A stretch of 64,000 bases of DNA from Sphingomonas colocasiae (GCF_019880585.1 NZ_JAINVV010000004.1:372001-436000); one strand, 5' to 3'; positions 29,878-39,591 are shown, counted from the stretch's first letter. Program-made: numbers and translations. The notes: a model not told the origin generated them from the sequence alone.

Positions 29878-30879
29878 ATGCGCTTCTTTTCCGACAATGC
29901 CGCCCCGGTCTCCCCCGCTGTCCTCGCGGCGCTGGCTCAGGTCAATGTGGTCGATACCGCCTATGACGCGGACGCGCACAGCCAGGCGCTCGACGCGCGC
30001 TTTTCGGCGCTGTTCGAAACCGATGTCCGCGCGCTCTGGGTATCGACGGGCACCGCCGCCAATTCGCTGGCGCTCGCCGCGCTCTGCCCGCCGCATGGCG
30101 GGATCGTCTGCCATCGCAACGCGCATATCCAGGTGGACGAATGCGGGGCACCGGGCTTCTTCACGCATGGCGCGTCGCTGATGACGGCGGCCGGGCCGGG
30201 CGCGAAGCTGACGCCGGAGATGGTGCGCGGCGTGATCGATCGGATCGGCAAGTCCGTGCACAATGTTCAGCCGCACGCCGTGTCGATCACGAATGCCACC
30301 GAATATGGTGAAGTCTACACGCCCGGCGAAGTGGCGGCGCTCGGCGCCTTGTGCCGCGAACGCGGACTGGGTCTGCACATGGACGGCGCCCGCTTCGCCA
30401 ACGCGATCGCGCATCTGGGCTGCGCGCCCGCAGATATGACGTGGCGCGCGGGCGTGGACGTGCTCAGCTTCGGATTCGTCAAGAATGGCGCGATGTCGGC
30501 GGAGGCGCTGATCTTCTTCCGCCCCGAACTGGCGGAAGAGACGCTGTACCGGCGCAAGCGCGCGGGTCATCTTCTGTCCAAGGGCCGCTATCTTGCCGCG
30601 CAGATCCTGGCGATGCTCGATGGCGATCTGTGGCTGGAGAACGCGCGCGCCGCCAATGCGGGCGCGCGGCTGCTGGGCGACGCGGCGGGGGACCGGCTGC
30701 TCTATCCGGTTGAGGCCAACGAGGTGTTCCTGCGCGTGACGGCGGCGGAAGCGGCCTCTCTGCGCGCGCTGGGCTTCGATTTCTACGACTGGGCGGAGGG
30801 TGAGGCGCGGCTGGTGACGAGCTGGAACCAGAGCGTCGACGATATCCGCCCGCTCGCGGACGCGATCGCACGCTTGTGA
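29878..30879 (+). CDS. ltaE: Low-specificity L-threonine aldolase
   Basis: A PLP enzyme splitting threonine or allo-threonine into glycine and acetaldehyde. The 333-residue protein has the family start MRFFSDNAAPVSPAV, the PLP-contact segment HMDGARFANA (Asp169) and the Schiff-base Lys202 in SFGFVKNGAM. Its stop codon overlaps the GTG of the downstream transporter, so the two are probably co-transcribed. Confidence 0.92.
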   Translation: MRFFSDNAAPVSPAVLAALAQVNVVDTAYDADAHSQALDARFSALFETDVRALWVSTGTAANSLALAALCPPHGGIVCHRNAHIQVDECGAPGFFTHGASLMTAAGPGAKLTPEMVRGVIDRIGKSVHNVQPHAVSITNATEYGEVYTPGEVAALGALCRERGLGLHMDGARFANAIAHLGCAPADMTWRAGVDVLSFGFVKNGAMSAEALIFFRPELAEETLYRRKRAGHLLSKGRYLAAQILAMLDGDLWLENARAANAGARLLGDAAGDRLLYPVEANEVFLRVTAAEAASLRALGFDFYDWAEGEARLVTSWNQSVDDIRPLADAIARL

Positions 30880-31793
30880 GCGCGGGGGGAACGCCTGCTC
30901 CGACGCGCGCGGCGGTTGCATTCCCCTTCGTCGCGGTCACGCTGATCTGGGGATCGACCTGGCTGGTGATCCGCGATCAGCTCGGCCATGTGCCGCCAAG
31001 CTGGTCGATCTGCTATCGTTTTCTGATCGCCGGGCTGGTGCTGCTCGTCGTCGCCCGCGTCCGGCGTGAAAGCCTGCGGCTCGATCGCGGCGGGCTGGCC
31101 TTCGCGGCGGCGCTGGGGCTGGCGCAGTTCGTGATCAACTTCAACTTCGTCTATCGCGCCGAACAGCATATCACCTCGGGGCTGGTCGCGCTGGTCTTCG
31201 CGCTGCTGATCGTGCCCAACGCGCTGTTTTCCTGGATCTTCCTGGGCAAGCGCGTCAGCGGCCGCTTCCTGGCCGCGTCGGCGGTCGCGATCCTGGGCGT
31301 CGGGCTGCTGTTCGTGCACGAGGCGCGCGCCGATCATGCGTCGCAGGGCGGCACCTTGCTCGGCATCGGCTTCACCCTGACGGGGGTGTTCGCCGCCTCC
31401 ACCGCCAATGTCATGCAGGCCAGCCGCCGCGCGGCCCTCTATCCGATGGCGACGATGCTCGGCTGGGCGATGCTGATCGGCGCGCTGTGCGACGGGCTGT
31501 TCGCCTGGATCACCGCCGGGCCGCCGGTGATCGAATGGCGCGCGGGCTATATCGCGGGATTGCTCTATCTGGGCGTGATCGCCTCGTCGCTGGCCTTCAC
31601 GCTCTATTTCGGGCTGATCCGGATGATCGGCCCGGCGATGGCGGCCTATACCAGCGTGATCATCCCGGTGATTGCGATGTTCCTGTCGACGGTGTTCGAG
31701 GGTTATCGCTGGTCGCCGCTCGCCATCGCCGGCTGCGCGCTGGCGCTGGTCGGGCTGTTGTTCGCGCTGAGGGCGCCCAGCCCCGCGCGATAA
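30876..31793 (+). CDS. EamA-family (DMT) transporter
   Basis: A 305-residue inner-membrane protein with about ten membrane segments in two EamA repeats (VTLIWGSTWLVIRDQL near the start; YLGVIASSLAFTLYFGLI in the second). Members export amino acids or metabolites. The GTG start overlaps the threonine aldolase stop (GTGA), so an amino-acid-related role is plausible but unproven. Its last 91 bases overlap the convergent epimerase gene. Confidence 0.88.
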   Translation: MSAGGTPAPTRAAVAFPFVAVTLIWGSTWLVIRDQLGHVPPSWSICYRFLIAGLVLLVVARVRRESLRLDRGGLAFAAALGLAQFVINFNFVYRAEQHITSGLVALVFALLIVPNALFSWIFLGKRVSGRFLAASAVAILGVGLLFVHEARADHASQGGTLLGIGFTLTGVFAASTANVMQASRRAALYPMATMLGWAMLIGALCDGLFAWITAGPPVIEWRAGYIAGLLYLGVIASSLAFTLYFGLIRMIGPAMAAYTSVIIPVIAMFLSTVFEGYRWSPLAIAGCALALVGLLFALRAPSPAR

Positions 31794-32539
31794 TCGGGAA
31801 AGGCGGGGCGCCAGCCCAGCACGCGCTTCGCCTTGCCGTTCGCGACGCGCCGGTTCTCCGAATAAAAGGCGCGCGCGGCGGGCGACAGGCCGGCATCGTC
31901 GATCGCCAGCAACGGCGGCGGCGCGACGCCGAGCAGCGCGGCGGCATGCTCGATCACCTGGTTCTGCGCGCATGGCAGGTCGTCCGCCAGATTATAGACG
32001 CCCGGCGGGGCGGTGAACCCGGCGATCACGCCCGATCCGATATCGTCGACATGGATGCGGCTGAAAACCTGTCCGGGCATGGCGATGCGGTGCGCGGCGC
32101 CCCGCGCCACCCGGTCGAGCGGGGAGCAGCCGGGGCCGTAGATGCCGGGCAGGCGGAAGACATGGGCGTCCAGCGCCTGCCATGCCGCGTCCGCCTCCGC
32201 GCGCGCGGTGCGCCGGCCCGCGCCGATCGGCGCGCTTTCGTCCACCCATGCGCCGCCGCTGTCGCCATAGACGCCGGTGGAGGAGAGATAGCCCCGCCAG
32301 CCGCCGAAATCGCGGATCGCCTCGCCATAGGCGGCCAGCACCGGATCGCGTTCGTCCTTGGGCGGCACGCTCGACAGCAGGTGCGTCGCGCCGGCAAGGC
32401 CAAGCAGCACCGCCGCCGGATCGTCGAAGGCGACATCGCCCGCGCACCCCGTGCCGGTGACGCGCCAGCCCTCCGCGCGCAGCCGCGCGGCGAGGCGCGA
32501 TGCGGTATAGCCGAGTCCGAAGATGAAAAGCGTGGGCAT
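31703..32539 (-). CDS. NAD-dependent epimerase/dehydratase family protein
   Basis: A 278-residue extended SDR-like protein starting MPTLFIFGLGYTASRLAARL, a Rossmann start with GLGYTAS in place of the classical GxxGxxG. It contains YLSSTGVYGDSGG, where the catalytic Tyr pattern is altered, and RLPGIYGPG and HVDDIG, both typical of epimerases. The substrate is unknown. The last ~30 residues (after GWRPAFPDYRAGL) run antisense through the 3' end of the EamA gene. Confidence 0.82.
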   Translation of the reverse strand: MPTLFIFGLGYTASRLAARLRAEGWRVTGTGCAGDVAFDDPAAVLLGLAGATHLLSSVPPKDERDPVLAAYGEAIRDFGGWRGYLSSTGVYGDSGGAWVDESAPIGAGRRTARAEADAAWQALDAHVFRLPGIYGPGCSPLDRVARGAAHRIAMPGQVFSRIHVDDIGSGVIAGFTAPPGVYNLADDLPCAQNQVIEHAAALLGVAPPPLLAIDDAGLSPAARAFYSENRRVANGKAKRVLGWRPAFPDYRAGLGALSANNSPTSASAQPAMASGDQR

Positions 32540-32644
32540 CCGGGCCTCTTCGCCGAAAACGCCGCGATCGTCACGCGGCGATCGCGTGTCATCGGCGTGG
32601 CGCTCGATTCCCCAACCGTTCTCGGGCGGCACGCCATGCCATGG

Positions 32645-33904
32645 CTATTTCGCCGGCGCCTCGCCCATATGATCGGCCTTCCACCGCATCGCCATGCGCA
32701 CGCGCGTCTCGCCGGAGGGGTGATCGAAGAACAGCATCTCCTCGATCGGGCCGGGTGAGATTTTGCGATATTCGGAAAGCTTCATCGCGGTGAGCGCGAA
32801 GCCGTCGGGCTCGCGCGCGGCGTCCAGCCCGAAGGCGTCGGCGGCGCTCTCGCTGGTGCGGATCATGCTGTTGGTGATCGGCGTCGCCAGCAGGCCGAGC
32901 ACGGTCGCGATGCCGAAGAACACCGGCGTCGCGGCGGGATCGTCCACCCCGCGCACCCGCCAGCCCGGCCCGTGGCGCGCGATCAGCGCGGGCGCGATGC
33001 GATGGACCAGCCAGAAGCCGGCCAGGAACAACAGGCCGAACATGCCGATCAGCCACCAGATATGGCGCAGCACATAATGGCCCAGCTCGTGGCCCATCAC
33101 CGCCGCGATCTCGGGCGGGGAGGCGCGGTTGAGCAGATTGTCGTTGAGCGAGATGCGGATCGTCGGGCCAAGGCCGGAGACATTGGCGGAGATGCGCTTG
33201 CTCTGCTTCGATGCGTCGAACACATAGATATGCTCGGCGGGCACGTGATTGGCCGCCGCCATCGCCACGATGCGATCGCGCACCGGCCCCGCCGGCATCT
33301 CGCTATAGGTGTTGAACAGCGGCGCGATGAAGACCGGCGCGATCAGCAGCCCGATCGCGATGAACACCGTCATCGCGCCCGCGCCCAGCAGCCACCAGAG
33401 CCGGGGGGCGCGGCGGATCACCGTGAATATGATCGCCAGCAGCAGCGCGGTGGTGACGATGCCGATGCCCAGCCCGATCGCCTGTTCGCCCGCCCATCCG
33501 CTGAAATCCTGGCTCATCAGGTCATAGTGTTTCTCGCGCACATAGCCGGCATAGATCGTCCAGGGCAGCGTGATCAGCGTGGCGGTGACGATATAGGGCA
33601 GGGCGTAGAGCGCGGCGACCAGCGCGGGGCGCTTCGTCCGCCGTTCCGCCCAGTCGCGGAAGCGCGCGGAAAGGCCGAAGCGCAGCAGGATCCAGCAGGT
33701 GGCGACCGACACCAGCGCGCCCCACAGGATCATCCAGTATCCGCCCTCGAAATAGGCGTCCGATTTCGCGCGCGCCGCGCCGTGCAGCGTATCGACATAG
33801 GCGCGCGTCGCCGCCTCCACATCGAAGCCCTGCGCGTGCGCCAGCGCGGGCAGCGCCATGGCGAGCGCCGCCCCCGCGATGATCATGGTCCTGCCGTGCC
33901 GCAT
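32645..33904 (-). CDS. M48 family (Ste24/CAAX protease-like) membrane metalloprotease
   Basis: A 419-residue protein starting MRHGRTMIIAGAAL with GGAG seven bases upstream; an ATG one codon earlier is also possible. It has a signal-like N-terminus and several membrane segments, and the zinc motif HELGH at 272-276 (AAVMGHELGHYVLRH) with the likely third ligand in ESAADAFGLD. Ste24-like bacterial proteins degrade or process membrane proteins. It is divergent from pepN. Confidence 0.9.
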   Translation of the reverse strand: MRHGRTMIIAGAALAMALPALAHAQGFDVEAATRAYVDTLHGAARAKSDAYFEGGYWMILWGALVSVATCWILLRFGLSARFRDWAERRTKRPALVAALYALPYIVTATLITLPWTIYAGYVREKHYDLMSQDFSGWAGEQAIGLGIGIVTTALLLAIIFTVIRRAPRLWWLLGAGAMTVFIAIGLLIAPVFIAPLFNTYSEMPAGPVRDRIVAMAAANHVPAEHIYVFDASKQSKRISANVSGLGPTIRISLNDNLLNRASPPEIAAVMGHELGHYVLRHIWWLIGMFGLLFLAGFWLVHRIAPALIARHGPGWRVRGVDDPAATPVFFGIATVLGLLATPITNSMIRTSESAADAFGLDAAREPDGFALTAMKLSEYRKISPGPIEEMLFFDHPSGETRVRMAMRWKADHMGEAPAK

Positions 33905-33999
33905 CATGGTTCTCCCCCCAACCGGCGGCAGGCTATGGCGTGTCGCCGGCGATGCAAGCCCAATTGCACGCCCCCGCACCGGGGCGTAAGGCTTTGACC

Positions 34000-36582
34000 A
34001 TGCTCGATGCCCAAGCCACCGCCGCACCCGCCGTCATCCGCCGCGAGGATTATCGCCCGCCCGACTGGCTGGTGCCCGATATCGCGCTCGATTTCCGGCT
34101 GGATTCGATGCGCACGCGCGTTGCCTCGCGGCTTCAGGTGGTGCGCAACGGCGATCATGACCGGCCACTGGTGCTCGACGGCGACGGGCTGACCCCGGTG
34201 GCGCTGCGCATCGACGGCGTGGCGACGGACTGGCGGCTCGATGGCGACGCGCTGGTCGTGCCGCTGCCGGGCGGCGCGCATGTCGTGGAGGTCGAGGTCG
34301 ATATCGCGCCCGAGCTCAACACCCAGCTCATGGGGCTCTACGCCTCGGGCGGGCTGCTCTGCACCCAGTGCGAGGCCGAGGGTTTCCGCCGCATCACCTT
34401 CTTCCCCGATCGGCCCGACGTGCTCAGCCGCTACAGCGTGCGGATGGAGGCGGACAAGGCGCGCTATCCCGTGCTGCTGGCCAATGGCGATCCCGTGGCG
34501 GCGGGCGATGCCGGGGACGGGCGGCACTGGGCGGAATGGCGCGATCCCTTTCCCAAGCCCTGTTACCTGTTCGCGCTGGTCGCGGGCGATCTGGTCGCCA
34601 ATCGCGACAGCTTCACCACGCTGTCCGGCCGCAAGGTCGATCTGGGCATCTGGGTGCGCGCCGCCGATCTCTCCAAGACCGATCACGCCATGACCGCGCT
34701 CAAGCTCTCCATGGCGTGGGACGAGGCGGTTTATGGCCGCGAATATGATCTGGACGTGTTCAACATCGTCGCCGTCGCCGATTTCAATTTCGGCGCGATG
34801 GAGAACAAGGGCCTCAACATCTTCAACTCGCGCTACATCCTGGCCGATCCCGACACCGCGACCGACGCGGATTACGACGCGGTCGCGGGCGTGGTGGCGC
34901 ACGAATATTTCCACAACTGGTCGGGCAATCGCGTCACCTGCCGCGACTGGTTCCAATTGTCGCTGAAGGAAGGCTTCACCGTCTTTCGCGATCAGCAATT
35001 CTCCGCCGATCAGGGCAGCGCCGCGGTCAAGCGGATCGAGGATGTCCGCACCCTGCGCGCCGCCCAGTTCCCGGAGGATTCGGGGCCGCTCGCGCATCCC
35101 ATCCGCCCCGAATCCTATATGGAGATCTCCAACTTCTACACCGCGACGATCTACAACAAGGGCGCCGAGGTGATCCGCATGATGCATGCGATCCTGGGGC
35201 CAGAGCGTTTCCGCGCCGCGACCGACCTGTATTTCGCGCGCCATGACGGCGAAGCCGCGACCTGCGAGGATTTCGTCGTGGCGATGGAGGATGGCGGCGG
35301 CGCCGATCTCACCCAGTTCCGCCGCTGGTACAGCCAGGCCGGCACGCCGCGCGTGGTGGCGACGCTCGATCATGAGGGGACGACGGCGCGGCTGACGCTG
35401 GAGCAGGCGGTGCCCGCTACCCCCGGCCAGCCGGACAAGCAGCCGATGGTGCTGCCGCTGCGCACCCGGCTGTTCTGCGGCGAAACATCCGGCCCGCTGT
35501 GCGACGAACGGCTGATCCTGCTGACCGAACCGCGCCAGACCTTCGTGTTCGACGATATCGCGACGCGGCCGGTGCTCTCGATCAATCGGGGCTTCTCCGC
35601 GCCCGTCACCGTGGAGACCGGGCGCGACGCCGCCGATCTCGCCTTTCTTTCGGCGCATGACGACGATCCCTTCGCCCGGTACGAGGCGATGCAGCAGCTC
35701 ATGCTCGACACGCTCGTCGCCGCGGTGGCGGAAGGGCGGGGCGATCACGGCGCGGTGATCGAGGCGGTGCGCAACACGCTTTCCGATCCCGCGCTCGACA
35801 AGGCGTTCGTGGGCGAAGCGGTGCTGTTGCCGAGCGAGGCGTTCGTCGGCGAACAGATGCTCGTCGTCGATCCCGACGCGATCCACCGCGCGCGCGAAGC
35901 GTTGCGCACCGATCTGGGCAAGGCGCTGGAGGGCGAATGGCGCGCGGCGCATGCGGGCGCGCAGGCCAATCGCTTCGAATATTCACCCGCCGCCAAGGGC
36001 GCGCGCCGGCTGAAGACGGTGGCGCTGGGCTATATCGCGGCGGCGGGCGCCGCCGACGCGGCCGAACTCGCCCATGCCCAGTTCACCGGGGCGGACAATA
36101 TGACGGACCGGCAGGGCGCGCTGACCACGCTGGTCAACGGCGATTCCGCGCTGCGCGAAGCGGCGCTGGAGGCGTTCTACCGCCGCTATCGCGACAATGC
36201 GCTGGTGCTCGACAAATGGTTCACCACCCAGGCGCTCTCGACGCGCGACGACGCGCTGGACGCGGTGCTCGCGCTGGAGAAACACCCCGATTTCACGCTC
36301 GCCAACCCCAATCGCGTCCGCGCGCTCGCCGGCGCCTTCACCGCCAACCAGCGCGGCTTCCACGCGGCGGACGGGCGCGGCTATGGTTTTCTGGTCGACA
36401 TCATCGTCGCGCTCGATCGGATCAATCCGCAGACGGCGGCGAAGCTCGTCCCGCCGCTCGGCCGCTGGCGCCGCTTCGACGAAGCCCGCGCCACCCTGAT
36501 GCGCGCCGCCCTCGGCCGCATCGTCGAGACGCCGGGCCTGTCGAAGGACGTGTTCGAACAGGCATCGAAAAGCCTGGGGTAG
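34000..36582 (+). CDS. pepN: Aminopeptidase N (family M1)
   Basis: A zinc aminopeptidase of 860 residues, close to E. coli PepN. The start at ATG 34000 (MLDAQATAAPAVIRREDYRPPDWL) is chosen over an upstream in-frame ATG that adds 20 non-conserved residues. The substrate motif GAMENKG starts at 265, and the zinc motif HEYFH spans 301-305 (HEYFHNWSGNRVTCRDWFQL). The C-terminal helical domain ends near VFEQASKSLG. It is followed by a perfect 29-bp inverted repeat. Confidence 0.96.
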   Translation: MLDAQATAAPAVIRREDYRPPDWLVPDIALDFRLDSMRTRVASRLQVVRNGDHDRPLVLDGDGLTPVALRIDGVATDWRLDGDALVVPLPGGAHVVEVEVDIAPELNTQLMGLYASGGLLCTQCEAEGFRRITFFPDRPDVLSRYSVRMEADKARYPVLLANGDPVAAGDAGDGRHWAEWRDPFPKPCYLFALVAGDLVANRDSFTTLSGRKVDLGIWVRAADLSKTDHAMTALKLSMAWDEAVYGREYDLDVFNIVAVADFNFGAMENKGLNIFNSRYILADPDTATDADYDAVAGVVAHEYFHNWSGNRVTCRDWFQLSLKEGFTVFRDQQFSADQGSAAVKRIEDVRTLRAAQFPEDSGPLAHPIRPESYMEISNFYTATIYNKGAEVIRMMHAILGPERFRAATDLYFARHDGEAATCEDFVVAMEDGGGADLTQFRRWYSQAGTPRVVATLDHEGTTARLTLEQAVPATPGQPDKQPMVLPLRTRLFCGETSGPLCDERLILLTEPRQTFVFDDIATRPVLSINRGFSAPVTVETGRDAADLAFLSAHDDDPFARYEAMQQLMLDTLVAAVAEGRGDHGAVIEAVRNTLSDPALDKAFVGEAVLLPSEAFVGEQMLVVDPDAIHRAREALRTDLGKALEGEWRAAHAGAQANRFEYSPAAKGARRLKTVALGYIAAAGAADAAELAHAQFTGADNMTDRQGALTTLVNGDSALREAALEAFYRRYRDNALVLDKWFTTQALSTRDDALDAVLALEKHPDFTLANPNRVRALAGAFTANQRGFHAADGRGYGFLVDIIVALDRINPQTAAKLVPPLGRWRRFDEARATLMRAALGRIVETPGLSKDVFEQASKSLG

Positions 36583-36611
36583 GATTGGGCCGATCAAGAT
36601 CGACGCCTCAC

Positions 36612-36700
36612 CTTGTCATTCCCGCGAACGCGGGAATCCATCTTTTCCGTGAAGCATCAGAAAGAAGAAGCTGGATTCCCGCGTTCGCGGGAATGACAAG
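36612..36700. repeat. Perfect 29-bp inverted repeat pair, family B
   Basis: Segments 36612-36640 and 36672-36700 are exact reverse complements, each with an internal palindrome (ATTCCCGCGAACGCGGGAAT). The 31-base spacer is purine-rich. It lies between the convergent pepN and exonuclease genes, where it could act as a bidirectional terminator. Related copies occur at 56745, 57181 and 57239. Confidence 0.9.
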
Positions 36701-36722
36701 AGTTAACGACCCCGGGGCGGAT

Positions 36723-37172
36723 TCAACGCCCGCCCAGCACGAAATCGCGCAGCGCCCGCGCATCGTGCAGCGCGTTGTGCGGCACCTTGCTGTTGGCCGC
36801 CGGGCTGAAGCCGGGCGAGCGCAGGAAGCTGAAATCGACATCGTCGATATCGACGATCACGCCGTTGCCGATCACCAGCAGCTTGCAGAAATAGGCGATG
36901 TCGTCGGGCCAGTCGGCGACGATCACGGGCTTGGGATCATGCGCCAGATAGCGGGCGACCTCGTGCGCGGCTTCGTCCGCGCGCATCGTCATGTCGAGCG
37001 CGGGCGGCACCATGTGGAGATAGGGCATCACATGGCGATCCACCCAGGGCACCACCGGATCGGCCATCGGCAGGATCGCGTAGAATTCCTCGTCGCCGAA
37101 TTCGGGGACGAGCGCGATGCTGATCAACGCGCCGCCAAAGCCGTTGAACTCGGTATCGAGGAAGTAACGCAA
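36723..37172 (-). CDS. DEDDh-type 3'-5' exoribonuclease-like protein
   Basis: A 149-residue RNase H-fold protein with the DEDDh residues in place: Asp6 and Glu8 (FLDTEFNG), Asp87 (VADWPDD), His136 and Asp... as HNALHDA ending at Asp137 or so. The pattern resembles the compact Rv2179c-like exoribonuclease family. It lies 26 bases after the Mla-type lipoprotein gene on the same strand and may be co-transcribed without functional linkage. Confidence 0.82.
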   Translation of the reverse strand: MRYFLDTEFNGFGGALISIALVPEFGDEEFYAILPMADPVVPWVDRHVMPYLHMVPPALDMTMRADEAAHEVARYLAHDPKPVIVADWPDDIAYFCKLLVIGNGVIVDIDDVDFSFLRSPGFSPAANSKVPHNALHDARALRDFVLGGR

Positions 37173-37198
37173 AAGGGGCTCCTGATCCGCCCGTTATC

Positions 37199-37807
37199 TC
37201 AATTGCCGATCCAGGCGGCGACCTGGTCCGCCACCTGATTGGCGGCGGTGTTGAGCGCCACGGCGGCGGGGCCGGGTTCGATCGTCGAAACCGGCGCGCG
37301 CGCCTCGAAGCGGCGTTCCTCGATCTTCGCGCCGCCATCGGTGGCGCGCGCCGCGTCATAGGTGACCACCGCCTGCATCGACGCGGCGTCGATCGTGAAG
37401 TTGCGCAGCTCGCCCGAGATCGTCGTGCCGGGATCGAAGCTGAACTGGCGGTTGTCGAGCACCATGCGGCCGGTGCGCGCGGTGACGACATCGGCGAGCA
37501 GCGCGCGGAACAGGCGGTTGGGCGAATCCGCCCATTGCGCGTCCTTCACATAGGCGATGCTCGTATCGTCGCTGCGCACAGGGATGCGATTGTTGGCGAG
37601 TGCCGCGGGCACGCGCGGCGTGAGGATGGTCACCCCCTGGCCGGCGACGGCGGTGCGGCTCTCGCCCGCCGGCATCGCGGCGGCGGGGAACAGCGTCAGC
37701 AAGGTCGGCGGCGGCTTCGCGCCGAAGCTGATGCAGCCGGAAAGCGCCAGCAGGGCGGCGAACGGGATCGTCAGGCTGAGGATGCGTGCTTGGCGCGCCA
37801 TGATCAT
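37199..37807 (-). CDS. ABC-type transport auxiliary lipoprotein (PqiC/MlaD-associated)
   Basis: A 202-residue lipoprotein with the lipobox Leu-Ser-Gly-Cys25. The body matches the ABC-type transport auxiliary lipoprotein family found beside MCE systems (YVKDAQWADSPNRLFRALLADV). The ATG at 37807 overlaps the mlaD stop (ATGA), so translation is probably coupled. It is expected to sit in the outer membrane or periplasm and assist lipid trafficking. Confidence 0.87.
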   Translation of the reverse strand: MIMARQARILSLTIPFAALLALSGCISFGAKPPPTLLTLFPAAAMPAGESRTAVAGQGVTILTPRVPAALANNRIPVRSDDTSIAYVKDAQWADSPNRLFRALLADVVTARTGRMVLDNRQFSFDPGTTISGELRNFTIDAASMQAVVTYDAARATDGGAKIEERRFEARAPVSTIEPGPAAVALNTAANQVADQVAAWIGN

Positions 37808-38754
37808 TTGCCCTTCTTCTTATAGTCGGGGAGCTTGGGCGATCCGACGAGCGCGCCGGCGCCGCCGCGATCGAGCCGGGTCGCCACCGCCGTCAGCGCT
37901 TCGGACATGTCGCGCAGGTCGCGGACGAGCTGGCCGACCTCGGGAACCGTCTGCTTGGAAAAGGCCTGCAGGCCCGGCCGCGCATCGCCGATCGCCGCGT
38001 CCAGCGTGTCCATGCTCGCCTTGGCCGACGCGACGGTCTTGCGCAGATCGGCCATCAGCGGGCGGCCTTCCTTGTCGAGCAGGTCGTTGGTGGTGCCGGC
38101 GAGCTTGCCGATCTCCTCCGCCGCGTTGCCCGCCTGTTCGATCGCGATCCGCGTCTGCGCCAGCGTGGCCGCGATCTCCGGTCCGCGCTCGGCCAGCGAT
38201 CCGGACAGTTTCTCCACATTATCCAGGATTCCCGCGATCGACGCCTGGTTGCGGTCGCTCAGCAACAATGTCAGCCGCTCGGTCAGCGTGGTCAGCCGTT
38301 CGAGGAGCTGCGGCGCGTTCGACAGCAATTCACCCAGCGCGCCGGGCTTGGTGGGGATCACGGGCACGCCGCCCGGCCCGATATCGGTGATCGGCGGCGC
38401 GCCCTTGACCGCGCCGTCGAGCATGATCTGCGACACGCCGGTGAAGCCCACGCCCTGGATCGTCGCGGTCGTGCCCTGGAGCACCGGGGTCTCGGATTTC
38501 ACGCGGATGCGCACGCGCACGAATTCGGGATCGCGCGGCCACAGCGCGATCTCGTCGACCTGGCCGGACGGCACGCCGGAGAAGCTGACGCTCGATCCCT
38601 TGGCCAGCCCGTCGACCGACTGCTTGAAGAAGATGTCGTATTTGGTTTCCGATCCGCCGCCGAGCTGCGCCAGCCAGACCGTGAAGATCGCCAGTGCCGC
38701 GAGCAGGCCGAGCACGACGCTGCCGACGAGGACGTGATTGGAGCGGGTTTCCAT
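37804..38754 (-). CDS. mlaD: MCE-family lipid-binding protein, MlaD-like
   Basis: A 316-residue protein anchored by one N-terminal membrane segment (about 8-30). An MCE domain follows at about 40-120 (VSFSGVPSGQVDEIALWP, GVGFTGVSQIMLDG), then a long helical region with heptad-like character (residues 145-290) and a Lys-rich end. It is longer than E. coli MlaD because of the helical tail. Gaps to both neighbours are tiny, marking one operon. Confidence 0.9.
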   Translation of the reverse strand: METRSNHVLVGSVVLGLLAALAIFTVWLAQLGGGSETKYDIFFKQSVDGLAKGSSVSFSGVPSGQVDEIALWPRDPEFVRVRIRVKSETPVLQGTTATIQGVGFTGVSQIMLDGAVKGAPPITDIGPGGVPVIPTKPGALGELLSNAPQLLERLTTLTERLTLLLSDRNQASIAGILDNVEKLSGSLAERGPEIAATLAQTRIAIEQAGNAAEEIGKLAGTTNDLLDKEGRPLMADLRKTVASAKASMDTLDAAIGDARPGLQAFSKQTVPEVGQLVRDLRDMSEALTAVATRLDRGGAGALVGSPKLPDYKKKGK

Positions 38755-38760
38755 CGGCGC

Positions 38761-39591
38761 TCAGCCCTTCTTCTTCTGCTTCGCCGCCACCGCGGCACGG
38801 CCGCGCGGGCCGTTGAAATATTCCTGGATCCACGGATGGTCCAACGCGAGCAACTCGTCGATGGTGCCAACCGCGATCACTTTCTTGTCCGCCAGCACCG
38901 CCACGCGGTCGCAGATCGCGTACAGCGTGTCGAGATCATGGGTGATCAGGAACACCGTCAGCCCCAGGATCTTCTGGAGCTCGGAGGTCAGTTCGTCAAA
39001 GGCGGCGGCGCCGATCGGGTCCAGCCCCGCCGTCGGCTCGTCGAGGAACAGCAGTTCGGGATCGAGCGCCAGCGCGCGCGCCAGCCCGGCGCGCTTGCGC
39101 ATACCGCCGGAAAGTTCGGCGGGATATTTGGGGCCGGCCTCGGCGGGCAGGCCGCTCATCGTCACCTTGAACGCGGCGATCTCGTCGAGCAGCGGCGCCT
39201 TGATGTCGGGATAGAATTCGCGCAGCGGTACCTGCACATTCTCCGCCACGGTCAGCGTGGAGAACAGCGCGCCGCCCTGGAACAGCACGCCCCAGCGCTT
39301 GCGGATCGCCACCGCATCCGTCTCGTCGCGGCCGATCATCGACTGGCCGAACACGCTGATCTCGCCCTCGTCGGGGGTCTGGAGCCCGATGATCGATCGC
39401 ATCAGCACCGATTTGCCGGTGCCCGATCCACCCACCACGCCCAGGATCTCGCCCTTGCGCACGTCGAGGTCGAGCCCCTGATGCACCACCTGATCGCCGA
39501 AGCTGTTCTTCAGGTTGCGCACGTGGATCAGCGTGTCGCCCTCCGCCACCTCGGGCAGATCCTCGGTCATGTCGGTTTCGGTGAAGCTCAT
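38761..39591 (-). CDS. mlaF: Lipid-transport ABC ATPase, MlaF-like
   Basis: A 276-residue ATPase with Walker A GGSGTGKS, signature LSGGMRKRAGLARAL and Walker B LLFLDEPTAGLDP. The start at 39591 overlaps the permease stop (ATGA); the frame stays open upstream but that region is antisense-frame shadow of the permease gene. It powers MCE-linked phospholipid transport with the adjacent permease. Confidence 0.93.
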   Translation of the reverse strand: MSFTETDMTEDLPEVAEGDTLIHVRNLKNSFGDQVVHQGLDLDVRKGEILGVVGGSGTGKSVLMRSIIGLQTPDEGEISVFGQSMIGRDETDAVAIRKRWGVLFQGGALFSTLTVAENVQVPLREFYPDIKAPLLDEIAAFKVTMSGLPAEAGPKYPAELSGGMRKRAGLARALALDPELLFLDEPTAGLDPIGAAAFDELTSELQKILGLTVFLITHDLDTLYAICDRVAVLADKKVIAVGTIDELLALDHPWIQEYFNGPRGRAAVAAKQKKKG

